Shown piece by piece: positions 8,854-18,367 of a DNA stretch of 64,000 bases (position 1 is the stretch's first letter; each line of letters begins with the position of its first letter). The notes under the pieces are model-generated. The model was not told the origin of the DNA, ran no database searches, and saw nothing but the letters and a program-made list of their open reading frames with translations. A program made the position numbers and the translations under genes. Source of the DNA: Haliea alexandrii. GTDB taxonomy: Bacteria > Pseudomonadota > Gammaproteobacteria > Pseudomonadales > Halieaceae. The DNA is taken from assembly GCF_003719295.1 (NCBI RefSeq), contig NZ_RFLW01000003.1, positions 434,001-498,000 on the forward strand, in the 5' to 3' direction.

Positions 8854-9519
8854 TCAGGTTTCGCGCCTGGCATGCACGCCCGCCGGACAGCTTACCCCCG
8901 TCCCCCCCAGGCCACAGTAGCCACCCGGATTCTTCGCCAGGTACTGCTGGTGGTACTCTTCGGCGTAGTAAAACGGGGGGGCCGGCGCTATCTCGGTGGT
9001 GATCGCACCGTAGCCGGACTGCTCCAGCGCCCGCTGGAAATCATCCCTGCTCGCCAGCGCCTGTGCCTGTTGCTCATCGCCGTAGGTATACAGGGCGGAG
9101 CGATATTGTGTGCCCCGGTCATTACCCTGCCGCATGCCCTGAGTGGGGTCGTGGCCCTCCCAGAATCGCTGCAGGAGCTCAGCGTAGGCGATCTGCGCGG
9201 GATCAAACACCACCAGCACAACCTCGGTGTGCCCGGTACCACCGCTGCACACTTCCTGATAGGTGGGATTGGGCGTAGGGCCGCCAGCATAGCCCGCTGC
9301 AGTGATGTACACGCCGGGCAATTGCCAGAACAGGCGCTCTACACCCCAGAAGCAGCCCATGCCGAACACAGCCTGCTGCAACGGCGCAGGGAAAGGCCCT
9401 TGCAGCGGGTGGCCGTTGACGAAGTGCGCAGCGGGCACAGGCATGGCTTCACTGCGGCCCGGCAAGGCGGAGCCGGCATCGGGCAATGCGTGTTTCTTGC
9501 GAATATCAAACAGACTCAT
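8854..9519 (-). CDS. msrA: Peptide-methionine (S)-S-oxide reductase MsrA
   Basis: A 221-residue MsrA that repairs oxidised methionine. The catalytic motif [10 protein letters not shown] carries the nucleophilic Cys at residue 56. [25 protein letters not shown] and [16 protein letters not shown]-type blocks follow, and C-terminal cysteines ([13 protein letters not shown]) can act as resolving residues. The ATG at 9519 was chosen because an AGAGGTT ribosome site lies just upstream and the protein then has the normal E. coli-type length; the frame extends 28 codons further without conserved sequence. It is probably monocistronic. Confidence 0.94.
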   Translation of the reverse strand: MSLFDIRKKHALPDAGSALPGRSEAMPVPAAHFVNGHPLQGPFPAPLQQAVFGMGCFWGVERLFWQLPGVYITAAGYAGGPTPNPTYQEVCSGGTGHTEVVLVVFDPAQIAYAELLQRFWEGHDPTQGMRQGNDRGTQYRSALYTYGDEQQAQALASRDDFQRALEQSGYGAITTEIAPAPPFYYAEEYHQQYLAKNPGGYCGLGGTGVSCPAGVHARRET

Positions 9520-9722
9520 GCGGCTAACCTCTACCTGATAAATACGCCAGTGTACTGCCCTTCCCGTTTCTGGTGTAGCGGGTGTAAGCTGTCCTGACGG
9601 CATTCCCGCAGCGCTGCCACTGTACTGTCACACTTTTGCCCTAATGTGCAGGCAGAAGCACCCCCATGCAGTGAACCAAAGTGTCAGCGCCAGGTCTGAC
9701 TGGGAAGAACAAGGACTTCAAC

Positions 9723-9914
9723 ATGAACACAAATAGCGAAACATTCAACCCGGGAGCGCTGTGTAGCCGCAAACTGTGGCGACTTGTCGCCGGGCAGGAA
9801 CAACAGCCGCAACTGGACGAGGGCAGCCTGCGCAGCGCCGTTGCGGAGCTGGCCGAACGGCGCACGTATCTCACGGAGCTGGAACGCCTGGGCAAGCTCG
9901 ACCCGCGGCACTGA
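9723..9914 (+). CDS. Small protein of unknown function (63 aa)
   Basis: A 63-residue open frame starting at an ATG with AAGGA about 8 bases upstream. The protein is charged and probably helical (RSAVAELAERRTYLTELERLGKLD), without signal peptide or membrane helix. I do not recognise the family. It is followed after 13 bases by the VWA-domain gene and lies at the head of a five-gene same-strand row ending with htpX. Its ribosome site and codon use resemble its neighbours, so I think it is real. Confidence 0.6.
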   Translation: MNTNSETFNPGALCSRKLWRLVAGQEQQPQLDEGSLRSAVAELAERRTYLTELERLGKLDPRH

Positions 9915-9927
9915 CGCAGCCTCCGCC

Positions 9928-10614
9928 ATGGCGAAACCTCCTGCGCGAAACTCCAGTTCACAGGACATCCAGGCTTTTCTCGGCACCGCCAAGGCCGTTG
10001 CCGTTTTTGCGCAACGACAGCCACGGCTTGTCTTCGCCATCGACGCCACCGCCAGTCGCGAGCCCACCTGGGCCATGGCGCGCGACCGACAGGCCGCCAT
10101 GTTCCACAGTGCCAGCCAATTGGCCGCGATCAGCATTCAGCTGTGCTATTACCGTGGTTTTCAGGAATTCAAGGCAAGCCCGTGGCTGACTGACAGCGAC
10201 GCCCTGGCGCAGCAGATGGCGCGTGTGCGCTGCCAGGGCGGTCACACGCAAATCAGGCGCCTGCTGCGTCACGCCCTCACCGTACATCAGGAAAACCCCG
10301 TACGCGGCCTGGTATTTATTGGCGATGCGCTGGAAGAGCCGGCAGATGATGTCTGCCAGCTCGCGGGACAGTGCGGCCTGCGCAAACTGCCGCTGTTTCT
10401 GTTCCAGGAAGGTCGCGACCCCGCTGTGCAGAACACCTTTCAGTCCATGGCGCGCGTAAGCGGCGGGGCATGGGCGCGTTTCGATCAGCACAGCGCGAAC
10501 ACCCTGGCCGATCTGCTTGGCGCCGTGGCCTGCTATGCCTCGGGTGGCCGCGAAGCGCTGGAGAATCACCCCGGCCAAGGTGCTAGACTGCTGCTTCAAC
10601 AGTTGAAACCCTGA
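9928..10614 (+). CDS. VWA-like domain protein
   Basis: A 228-residue cytoplasmic protein. The segment LVFAIDATASREPTW resembles the first beta strand and MIDAS motif of von Willebrand factor A domains (D-x-T-x-S, a variant of D-x-S-x-S). VRGLVFIGDALEE and KLPLFLFQEG look like later core strands, so a metal-dependent protein-binding role is plausible. The partner is unknown. The ATG at 9928 comes 13 bases after the preceding small gene; there is no strong ribosome site, so translation may be coupled. The J-domain gene starts 8 bases after its stop. The pairing suggests a chaperone-related or stress function, but this is inference. Confidence 0.7.
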   Translation: MAKPPARNSSSQDIQAFLGTAKAVAVFAQRQPRLVFAIDATASREPTWAMARDRQAAMFHSASQLAAISIQLCYYRGFQEFKASPWLTDSDALAQQMARVRCQGGHTQIRRLLRHALTVHQENPVRGLVFIGDALEEPADDVCQLAGQCGLRKLPLFLFQEGRDPAVQNTFQSMARVSGGAWARFDQHSANTLADLLGAVACYASGGREALENHPGQGARLLLQQLKP

Positions 10615-10622
10615 GGGCCTAC

Positions 10623-11342
10623 GTGCCGAGACTTCTGCTCCTGCTGGCCATTGCCGCAGTCCTGTACATCCTCTATGTCCGCGCGCGATCGTTGCCACCC
10701 CACAAGCGCAAGGCACAGTACATCAAGCTCGGGCTGGCGGCAGTCGCTATTGTTGTTTTATTTCTTACGCTAACCGGGCGCATGCATTGGGTTGGCGCTG
10801 CGCTCACCGGCCTGCTGGTGGCAGGCAGGCAGCTACTGCCCCTGCTGATACGGCTGTTTCCGATGCTCTCTTCACTGCGCAACTCATCGACAAGCGCGGG
10901 GCAAGGCCGACAATCCACTGTGGACAGCGCCGTGCTGCGTATGCATCTGGACCATGACAGCGGCAAGCTCAGTGGCGAGGTGCTGACCGGCCCGTTCAAG
11001 GATTGGCGACTCGATGAACTGGATCGTACGCAACTGGAATCCCTACTGCAGTATTGCCGGCAGGAGGACAGTGATTCTGTACAACTTCTGGACAGCTATC
11101 TGCAGCAGCGCTTCCCGGGCGAGACCGATTTTGGTCATCAGGGCTCCAGGCCGCCGCCGCACAGCCAGAGCGGGCTCAGCCGCAGCGAAGCACTGGCCAT
11201 TCTCGGCCTCGGCGATGAGGCTACGGATGATGATATTGTTGCCGCGCACCGCAGCCTGATGCAAAAACTGCATCCAGACCGCGGCGGCAACCACTACCTT
11301 GCTGCCAAGGTGAACGAAGCCAAAGACTTCCTGCTGGGGTAG
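10623..11342 (+). CDS. Membrane-anchored J-domain protein
   Basis: A 239-residue protein. Two hydrophobic segments near the N-terminus (LLLLAIAAVLYILYV and LGLAAVAIVVLFLTLTG) are followed by a third around GAALTGLLVAGRQLLPLLI. A variable middle and a C-terminal J domain (about residues 180-239) follow, with the diagnostic HPD in QKLHPDRGG and the helix IV-like KVNEAKDFLL. It should recruit DnaK to the membrane, like DjlA/DjlC-type co-chaperones. The start is a GTG at 10623 with GAGGG upstream. It lies 8 bases after the VWA gene and is likely cotranscribed with it. Confidence 0.82.
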   Translation: MPRLLLLLAIAAVLYILYVRARSLPPHKRKAQYIKLGLAAVAIVVLFLTLTGRMHWVGAALTGLLVAGRQLLPLLIRLFPMLSSLRNSSTSAGQGRQSTVDSAVLRMHLDHDSGKLSGEVLTGPFKDWRLDELDRTQLESLLQYCRQEDSDSVQLLDSYLQQRFPGETDFGHQGSRPPPHSQSGLSRSEALAILGLGDEATDDDIVAAHRSLMQKLHPDRGGNHYLAAKVNEAKDFLLG

Positions 11343-11427
11343 AGCAGGCGGCGCAATGCAGGCTGGTGTGCATCGTGACGACTCTTTACACTGCGCGCCG
11401 CACACTGCTAAGAGGAGCCCGAGAGTC

Positions 11428-11706
11428 ATGAGTGAGGTATTTGTCGTCCGCAATCAGCTTGGCCACTACTGGGGCAAAAGCAAAAGCTGGGTAGACGGTC
11501 GCGACGCCCGTCAGGTGGCGCGCCTGAAGCATCACGATGAGGGCGTCAACCTGCTGTTCGAGCTCAGCAGCAAGGATGTGGCACTGCGCGGGGAAGTCGT
11601 GGCGGCGCCAACCGATGGGCGCGGCGAACCGGTTATCGAAGCCAGCCACCACCCGCTACCGAACGCGGAGCAGGATTTACTCACAGAGACGGAACAGAAT
11701 CCATGA
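11428..11706 (+). CDS. Conserved-looking protein of unknown function (92 aa)
   Basis: A 92-residue soluble protein beginning [26 protein letters not shown], with AGAGGAG about 11 bases before the ATG. The N-terminal part, including [25 protein letters not shown], reads like a small beta-rich domain in which the protein is described by its own label-like W and H residues, but I cannot assign a family. There is no signal peptide, membrane helix or cysteine. It sits 85 bases after the J-domain gene and 52 bases before htpX on the same strand. Confidence 0.65.
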   Translation: MSEVFVVRNQLGHYWGKSKSWVDGRDARQVARLKHHDEGVNLLFELSSKDVALRGEVVAAPTDGRGEPVIEASHHPLPNAEQDLLTETEQNP

Positions 11707-11758
11707 GCTACCGGTCAAACCGGGGCTAAAACAACCACCACGAGGTGAAACAACGACC

Positions 11759-12640
11759 ATGAGAATCCTGCTCTTCCTTGCCACAAACATCGCCGTACTG
11801 GTACTGGTCAGCATTATTTTCAATCTGCTGGGCCTTGAGGGCATTCTTGCCGCGAACGGCGTTGACCTGAACCTGGGTCCGCTGCTGATCTTCTGCGCCC
11901 TGTTCGGCTTCGGCGGTTCACTCATTTCGCTGTTTCTCTCCAAGTGGCTGGCGAAGCGGGGCACCGGGACCTACATCATCAAACAGCCACGCAATCGAGA
12001 CGAGCAGTGGCTGCTCGATACAGTGCGGGAACTCGCCGAGGAGGCCGGCATCGGCATGCCCGAGGTGGGGATTTTTCCCTCGGAGGCAGCCAACGCCTTC
12101 GCCACCGGCTGGAACCGCAACGCGGCACTGGTCGCGGTTTCCAGCGGCATGCTGGAGCGCTTCCAGCCCGCTGAGGTGCGCGCGGTCATGGCACACGAAA
12201 TCGGCCACGTAGCCAACGGCGACATGGTGACACTCACCCTGATCCAGGGCGTGGTGAACACCTTCGTCATGTTTCTGGCGCGCATTATCGGACACACCGT
12301 GGACCGCGTCATTTTCAAAACGGAGCGCGGTTACGGTATCGGCTATTACGTGGTCACGATCGTTGCGGAACTGGTGTTGGGCTTACTCGCCAGCATGATC
12401 GTGTTCTGGTTCTCGCGCTGGCGCGAATACCGTGCGGATGCGGCCGGCGCAAGGCTGGCCGGTGGCGGCGCGATGGTAGCAGCCCTGCAGCGCCTGCGTG
12501 CCGAGCAGGGCCTGCCCCAGGATCTGCCGGGTGAGCTGACTGCCTTTGGCATCAGCGAGCAGATGAAGGAGGGCTTTTCCGCCCTCTTCCGTTCACATCC
12601 GCCGCTGGAGGATCGTATCAGGGCCCTGCAGCAGGGCTGA
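11759..12640 (+). CDS. htpX: Membrane zinc metalloprotease HtpX (M48)
   Basis: A 293-residue heat-shock membrane protease that degrades misfolded membrane proteins together with FtsH. Two N-terminal membrane helices come first (residues 4-23 and about 36-57). The zinc motif is HEIGH at residues 146-150 in [12 protein letters not shown]. Two further helices follow, and the third zinc ligand Glu lies in [17 protein letters not shown]. Family length is normal. The ATG at 11759 follows CACGAGGTGAAACAACGACC, a good ribosome site. The 3' end overlaps the convergent EthD-domain gene by 23 bases. In E. coli htpX answers to CpxR; I could not identify such a site here. Confidence 0.96.
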   Translation: MRILLFLATNIAVLVLVSIIFNLLGLEGILAANGVDLNLGPLLIFCALFGFGGSLISLFLSKWLAKRGTGTYIIKQPRNRDEQWLLDTVRELAEEAGIGMPEVGIFPSEAANAFATGWNRNAALVAVSSGMLERFQPAEVRAVMAHEIGHVANGDMVTLTLIQGVVNTFVMFLARIIGHTVDRVIFKTERGYGIGYYVVTIVAELVLGLLASMIVFWFSRWREYRADAAGARLAGGGAMVAALQRLRAEQGLPQDLPGELTAFGISEQMKEGFSALFRSHPPLEDRIRALQQG

Positions 12641-13331
12641 ACCAGTACGCGCTCATCGGCACCACGTCGATCCGGTCGAAGTCGATGAAGCGCGCACAAC
12701 TTTCCATCATGGCATTCTGGTTTGCCTCCAGCGTCGCGTCGTCCTGCGCGGCGTAGAAACTGTGTGCGGATGTCATAGCGTCGGCGGGAAAGTCCTCCTC
12801 GACGATCGCGTCGAGCGCCGGGCCACCCTCATCGAGGGCACAGACCACTAAATTCTGACGATAACCGAAGGTGGACTGGGTGTCGATGGCCACCTGCCAG
12901 TGGCTGCCTTTCCAGATATTGAGCCACTCCGGCACTGTCAACCGGGGAGGACGCTGCAGCAGAGCGACCTGGCAGAAGCCGGTCACGCGCGCGTCAACGC
13001 CCGGCGGCTGCGTGTCGTTGACGATCGGCTCGGCCTCGGCCACCAGCCACGCGTGGCTGCGGGCAACCAGCTCGGGCACCAGTGCCGCTGGTTGCGGCCT
13101 GCGCCAGGCATCGTCCAACCACACTGAAAGCAGCGCATCCGGCAAGGGGCCGCCACTGGCGAGGCGTTTGTCCGCTGCAGGCGCCACAGCGGAATCCACT
13201 ACTGCCAGACGCAAACCGCGCACAGACTCCAGGCGCTGCAATGCCGGCACCAGATCCGCCAGCAGTCCCGCACGAAACGCATCTTCTCCCACTGCGGCCA
13301 CACGCCACAGGCAATACTGCACCTTCTCCAT
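12618..13331 (-). CDS. EthD-like domain protein
   Basis: A 237-residue protein. The C-terminal half, with [18 protein letters not shown] followed by FGYRQN, resembles the dimeric alpha/beta-barrel EthD family, best known from ether-degradation loci but widespread with unknown roles. The N-terminal half may be a second, diverged copy of the same fold. There is no signal peptide. It lies 8 bases downstream of an SDR dehydrogenase gene on the same strand, so the two likely form an operon in small-molecule catabolism. Its last 23 bases overlap the end of htpX on the other strand. Confidence 0.68.
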   Translation of the reverse strand: MEKVQYCLWRVAAVGEDAFRAGLLADLVPALQRLESVRGLRLAVVDSAVAPAADKRLASGGPLPDALLSVWLDDAWRRPQPAALVPELVARSHAWLVAEAEPIVNDTQPPGVDARVTGFCQVALLQRPPRLTVPEWLNIWKGSHWQVAIDTQSTFGYRQNLVVCALDEGGPALDAIVEEDFPADAMTSAHSFYAAQDDATLEANQNAMMESCARFIDFDRIDVVPMSAYWFSPAAGP

Positions 13332-13339
13332 GGAACCTC

Positions 13340-14110
13340 CTAGGACAAGCCGACCGGCGGCGTAATGGTAGAACAGTTGTCAATCAACATCTCGGCACCA
13401 TTGACGAAACCGGACTCGTCCGCGACGAGATAGAGCACCATCTGGGCGATATCCTCGGGGTTGCACATGTCAGCATCCTTCAGCGACGCCAGCTCCTCCT
13501 CGGAGGCGGTATCCTTGCCGGTGGCCGCCTTGATCACCATGGGCGTGCGCACCCCATCGGGGTGAATCGAGTTGCAGCGAATACCGTTGCCCCGCTCCTT
13601 GCAGTACATGGCGATGGATTTGGTGATGGAGCGCACCGCACCCTTGCTGGCGCTGTAAGCTGCGGCAAAAGAAATGCCCTGAATGGCCGCCACCGACGAC
13701 ATGTTGACGATAGAACCGCCACCGCTTTGCTCCATGGCGGGAATGGCGTGTTTACAGCCGAGAAAAACACCCTCACTGTTGACCGCCTGCACCTTGCGGA
13801 ACATCGCCAGATCGGTGTCCACAATCGAGGCGATGGTCAGCATACCGGCGTTGTTGACCAGAATATCCAGGCGCCCGAACACCTTCAGGGTATCGGCAAT
13901 GACCTGACGCCAATTGTCCTCGTCTGACACATCCAGGCGCATGAAACGGGCGTGCTCGCCGATGCTGTCGGCAACGGCCTGACCGTCAGCTTCATTCAGG
14001 TCGGCGACAACCACCGACGCGCCTTCCGCGGCCAGCAAAACGGCATCCGCCTTGCCCATGCCACTGGCGGCACCCGTGACAATGGCGACTTTTCCGGCGA
14101 CTCGTCCCAT
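13340..14110 (-). CDS. Short-chain dehydrogenase/reductase (SDR)
   Basis: A 256-residue classical SDR. It has the cofactor motif TGAASGMGKA, VVADLNEADG (an Asp after beta2 suggests NAD preference), the structural NNAG, the catalytic Ser in VNMSSVAA and YSASKGAV (YxxxK). Substrate is unknown; family members often oxidise alicyclic or steroid-like alcohols. It is first in a two-gene unit with the EthD-like gene. The start ATG at 14110 directly precedes MGRVAGKVAIVTGAASG, the usual N-terminus. Neighbouring acyl-CoA dehydrogenases, a second SDR and a ketosteroid-isomerase homologue make a role in lipid or steroid breakdown plausible. Confidence 0.9.
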   Translation of the reverse strand: MGRVAGKVAIVTGAASGMGKADAVLLAAEGASVVVADLNEADGQAVADSIGEHARFMRLDVSDEDNWRQVIADTLKVFGRLDILVNNAGMLTIASIVDTDLAMFRKVQAVNSEGVFLGCKHAIPAMEQSGGGSIVNMSSVAAIQGISFAAAYSASKGAVRSITKSIAMYCKERGNGIRCNSIHPDGVRTPMVIKAATGKDTASEEELASLKDADMCNPEDIAQMVLYLVADESGFVNGAEMLIDNCSTITPPVGLS

Positions 14111-14304
14111 ACTGCTGCTCCTTCGCCCGCTATGGGCCTGTTATTACTGTGAGCGCCGGAGTTAAGCAAATGCCCCTGCGAAGCTCAATGCGCGGCGTGA
14201 AAAACAGGGATGCATGGCTGCTCTGTTGAACCGCTTGCGGGCCTCGCACAACACCGCTCGTAATAGTATTCTCATCCCCCACCACGACTCGCCTGGAGTT
14301 CACC

Positions 14305-15038
14305 ATGACTGCCTCTCAACGTCCTCCCCGCCTGCCCGTCTGGCTGCTCGCATTCACGGCACTGCTCCTGCTGGCATTGCCCCTGGCAGTGCTGGTCGTG
14401 CGCGCTGGCCTGTGGCAGCAGGGACTGCTGCTGTACGCGCTGGCCTGTCTGTTGGCAACCGTCTCGGCCCTGATACTGGCGCTACTGTGCGCACTGCCGC
14501 GCTACCGGTCGCAACGCAGGCAGCTGCTGCTCGGCATCGCCTGCGCCCTGCCCGGCACCCTGCTGTTCCTCTCGCTGGCGGCAGGGCGCGGCGACTACCC
14601 CGCCATTCACGACATCACCACGGACTTGAGTGACCCGCCGACCTTCTCTCACGCCGCCACACTGCGTGGGCCCCAGAGCAATTCGCTGGACATCAAACCT
14701 GACAGCCTCGGCGCACAACAGGAAGCCTACCCGGACCTGCAATCCCTGCGCAGCGAGCGCAGTGCGGACAACGCCTACCGTCACGCCCTTGCCATCGCCG
14801 AACAGCTGGGCTGGGAGGTCGTCTGGCAGGACCCTGATGCCTGGCGCTTCGAAGCGGTCGACACCACCGCCATCATGGGCTTCAAGGACGATGTCGCGGT
14901 ACGCATTCGCTCTACTGCCGACGGCAGCGTTGTCGACCTGCGTTCCGTTTCACGCGTCGGGGTGGGTGATATCGGCGCCAATACCCAGCGCATTCGCGCC
15001 TTCCAGACAGCTTTCACCGAGGATAAAGGGGGACAGCT

Positions 15039-15042
<4 letters not shown>
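14305..15042 (+). CDS. DUF1499 family membrane protein
   Basis: A 245-residue protein. The N-terminal third has three hydrophobic segments (LLAFTALLLLALPLAVLVV, LLLYALACLLATVSALILALL and LLLGIACALPGTLLFLSLAA), probably membrane helices. The C-terminal 150 residues match DUF1499 (YPDLQSLRSERSADNAYRHA, AVDTTAIMGFKDDVAVRI, RSVSRVGVGDIGANTQRI). The biochemical role of this family is unknown. The ATG follows CTGGAGTTCACC. The stop overlaps the start of the HtrA-like protease gene (GTGA), implying translational coupling. Confidence 0.85.
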
Positions 15043-16088
<1,046 letters not shown>

Positions 16089-16137
16089 ACGCAGCACCGC
16101 CCCGCAGGAAAAAGGGCGCGCTGCGCACAGTGACATA

Positions 16138-16887
16138 TCAGGACAACATCCCGCCGTCGACCCGGATGTCTTCACCAGTGATGTGTACCGCGTCTTCAGA
16201 GGCGAGCATGGCAATCACACCGGCCATCACCTCCGCATCCTTGGCTCCGGACAGGGAAGTGATGCGTGCAATCAACTCGAAGTCCATGTTGGGTGGCCAC
16301 TCGATCCCGGTAGTCATGCCGCTGTTGATATCCCCTGGACACACGCAGTTGGCACGTACACCGCGCTTGGCGAATTCCACCGCAATACTGCGCGTCATCG
16401 CCAGAACGCCACCCTTACTGGCAGAATAAGCCGCTCCACACGGCAGACCTGTGAGAGCAGCTGTAGACGCAGCGTTGACAATACTGCCCTTCGTTTCCAT
16501 GAGATGTGGCAGCACTTCCCGGCACAATAGCAGCGTACCGGTAAGGTTTACCGCAATGACTCGCTGGAAGGCCTCAACAGCGATCGCGTCCGTGTCGTCG
16601 AAACGTAGAATGCCCGCCATGTTGACCAGCGCATACAGGCTGCCGTAGTGCGCCACACAGGCGGCGACCGTTTCCTTGACCTGGTTTTCATCCGCGACAT
16701 CACAGCACCGAGCCGCAGCCTCACCGCCGGCCGCCGTAATGCTCGCCACGGTCTCATCCAGCCCTGGCTGGCTGATATCCACGCAGTACACGCTGCCCCC
16801 CTCAGCAGCGATACGCACTGCGGCGGCACGTCCAATTCCACTGCCGGCACCCGTGACCAGAACTACCCTGTTACTGAAACGCTGCAT
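16138..16887 (-). CDS. Short-chain dehydrogenase/reductase (SDR)
   Basis: A 249-residue classical SDR with TGAGSGIGRA, YCVDISQPG (Asp after beta2, so NAD is likely), the NxAG element as NMAG, Ser in VNAASTAAL and YSASKGGV. Its C-terminus (EDIRVDGGMLS) is typical. The substrate is unassigned. It is divergent from the acyl-CoA dehydrogenase pair with 261 bases between starts, an arrangement common for catabolic modules sharing a control region. It may supply or use the ketone or hydroxyl intermediates of the same pathway. Confidence 0.9.
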   Translation of the reverse strand: MQRFSNRVVLVTGAGSGIGRAAAVRIAAEGGSVYCVDISQPGLDETVASITAAGGEAAARCCDVADENQVKETVAACVAHYGSLYALVNMAGILRFDDTDAIAVEAFQRVIAVNLTGTLLLCREVLPHLMETKGSIVNAASTAALTGLPCGAAYSASKGGVLAMTRSIAVEFAKRGVRANCVCPGDINSGMTTGIEWPPNMDFELIARITSLSGAKDAEVMAGVIAMLASEDAVHITGEDIRVDGGMLS

Positions 16888-16899
16888 CGTCTGTCCTCG

Positions 16900-16909
16900 T
16901 TATCGATAA
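16900..16909. promoter_or_regulatory. 10-bp palindrome upstream of SDR gene
   Basis: TTATCGATAA is a perfect palindrome 13 bases before the SDR start codon, inside the intergenic region shared with the divergent acyl-CoA dehydrogenase operon. A dimeric repressor could bind here. The site is short, so chance occurrence cannot be excluded. The rest of the 261-base intergenic region shows no clear promoter that I can defend. Confidence 0.25.
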
Positions 16910-17148
16910 TCAGGCGGCGAGCATGTACCAGACACAATAGAAGCGTCAATTCGCGCGGTACGCGGCACTGAACTCAGCTACCGAGATTGTTACTGTGTGG
17001 AGGGTTTGCTGCTCTATACCAGCTCCGCATCTAGGCCTGCGCTGCGCGGTCAATCGTTGCTTATGGCCGCCCGGTCATTACCCTTGGCACACTCGAAGCG
17101 CGAGCCCTGCGGGGAAGGTGCGCAGGGCCGTCATACAGGAGATACAGC

Positions 17149-18357
17149 GTGGAAGACCTGGACCAGTTTAGAGAAGAGACGCGGCAGTGGCTGGACGCCA
17201 ATTGTCCGGCCTCACAGCGGCTGCCCAATACACCCGAAGAACAGTACTGGGGCGGCCGCCGCGGCCGCTTTGCCAGCGAAGATGCCAGGGTTTGGTTTGA
17301 GCGCATGCGCGACCGCGGCTGGACCGCGCCGGAATGGCCAGCGGCCTATGGCGGCGGCGGCCTGACCCCGCAGCAGGGCCGGGTGTTAAAAGAAGAGATG
17401 AAGCGCATCAAGGCGCGCACGCCCCTCTACAGCCTGGGGCTGTGGATGCTCGGCCCGGCACTGCTCGAATACGGTAGCGAAGAGCAAAAGCAGCAACACC
17501 TGCGCGCTATCGTCAACGGCGAATTCCGCTGGTGCCAGGGCTACTCTGAACCGGCAGCCGGCTCTGACCTCGCCAGCCTGCAAACCCGTGCCGAAGACCA
17601 GGGCGAGCACTTCCTGGTCAATGGCAGCAAGATCTGGACGACTGGCGCAGACCGCTCGGACTGGATTTTCTGCCTGGTGCGCACCAATCCCCATGTAAAA
17701 AAGCAGGAAGGCATCAGTTTCCTCCTGATCGACATGGCAAGCCCCGGCGTCAGCACGACGCCCATTGAACTGATCAGCGGCGAGTCGGAGTTCTGCCAGA
17801 CGTTCTTCGACAATGTGCGCGTGCCCAAGAGCAACCTGGTCGGCGAGCTGAATCACGGCTGGTCGGTCGCCAAGGCGCTGCTGGTGCACGAGCGCAAACT
17901 GATGGCGGAAATTGGCGGCGACTCCCCACGTCAGGAAATCGCGCCCGTCGAGGCCGCGCGACGCTACCTCGAATTCAGCGCCGGGCGCATCGCCGACAAC
18001 CAACTGCGCAGCGACCTCGCCGACTACGAGATGCGCATGCACGCCATCGGCCTGACCCACATGCGCAGCTTTGAAGAGCGCGCTGCGGGCATCAAGGGCA
18101 GTGTCGGCCTGGCAATGAAGTACCTCGGCACAGAAGCCGTGAAAGACAAAAACGAGCTACTGCTGGCAATCATGGGGACGCGCGCCCTGGGCTGGGAGGC
18201 GCCCGGGTTCACCACGGAAGAACTCGACACAACGCGGCTCTGGGCCATGTCCAAAGCCATGACCATCGCCGGCGGTACCAGCGAGGTGCAGTTGAATGTC
18301 ATCGCCAACCACGTCCTGCAACTGCCGCAGGCGCCCAAAGCCGCCACCGAGTCCTGA
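17149..18357 (+). CDS. Acyl-CoA dehydrogenase, first of an adjacent pair
   Basis: A 402-residue flavoprotein of the acyl-CoA dehydrogenase family. Visible blocks are WTAPEWPAAYGGGGLTPQQ, the FAD/substrate motif GYSEPAAGSDLASLQTRAE, GSKIWTTGADRSDW and the C-terminal TIAGGTSEVQLNVIANHVL. The residue where medium-chain enzymes carry the catalytic Glu (Y-E-G-T) is Gly here (A-G-G-T), as in family members that use a Glu elsewhere or a partner subunit. The GTG at 17149 follows ACAGGAGATACAGC. The second dehydrogenase gene follows after 10 bases. Such pairs form hetero-oligomers in steroid side-chain degradation. Confidence 0.92.
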   Translation: MEDLDQFREETRQWLDANCPASQRLPNTPEEQYWGGRRGRFASEDARVWFERMRDRGWTAPEWPAAYGGGGLTPQQGRVLKEEMKRIKARTPLYSLGLWMLGPALLEYGSEEQKQQHLRAIVNGEFRWCQGYSEPAAGSDLASLQTRAEDQGEHFLVNGSKIWTTGADRSDWIFCLVRTNPHVKKQEGISFLLIDMASPGVSTTPIELISGESEFCQTFFDNVRVPKSNLVGELNHGWSVAKALLVHERKLMAEIGGDSPRQEIAPVEAARRYLEFSAGRIADNQLRSDLADYEMRMHAIGLTHMRSFEERAAGIKGSVGLAMKYLGTEAVKDKNELLLAIMGTRALGWEAPGFTTEELDTTRLWAMSKAMTIAGGTSEVQLNVIANHVLQLPQAPKAATES

Positions 18358-18367
18358 GGAGTACAGC

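Noticed and set aside
14214-14633. A 139-codon frame overlapping the DUF1499 gene start
   Set aside because: It is out of frame with the DUF1499 gene and rich in Arg, Ala and Pro with no conserved sequence.
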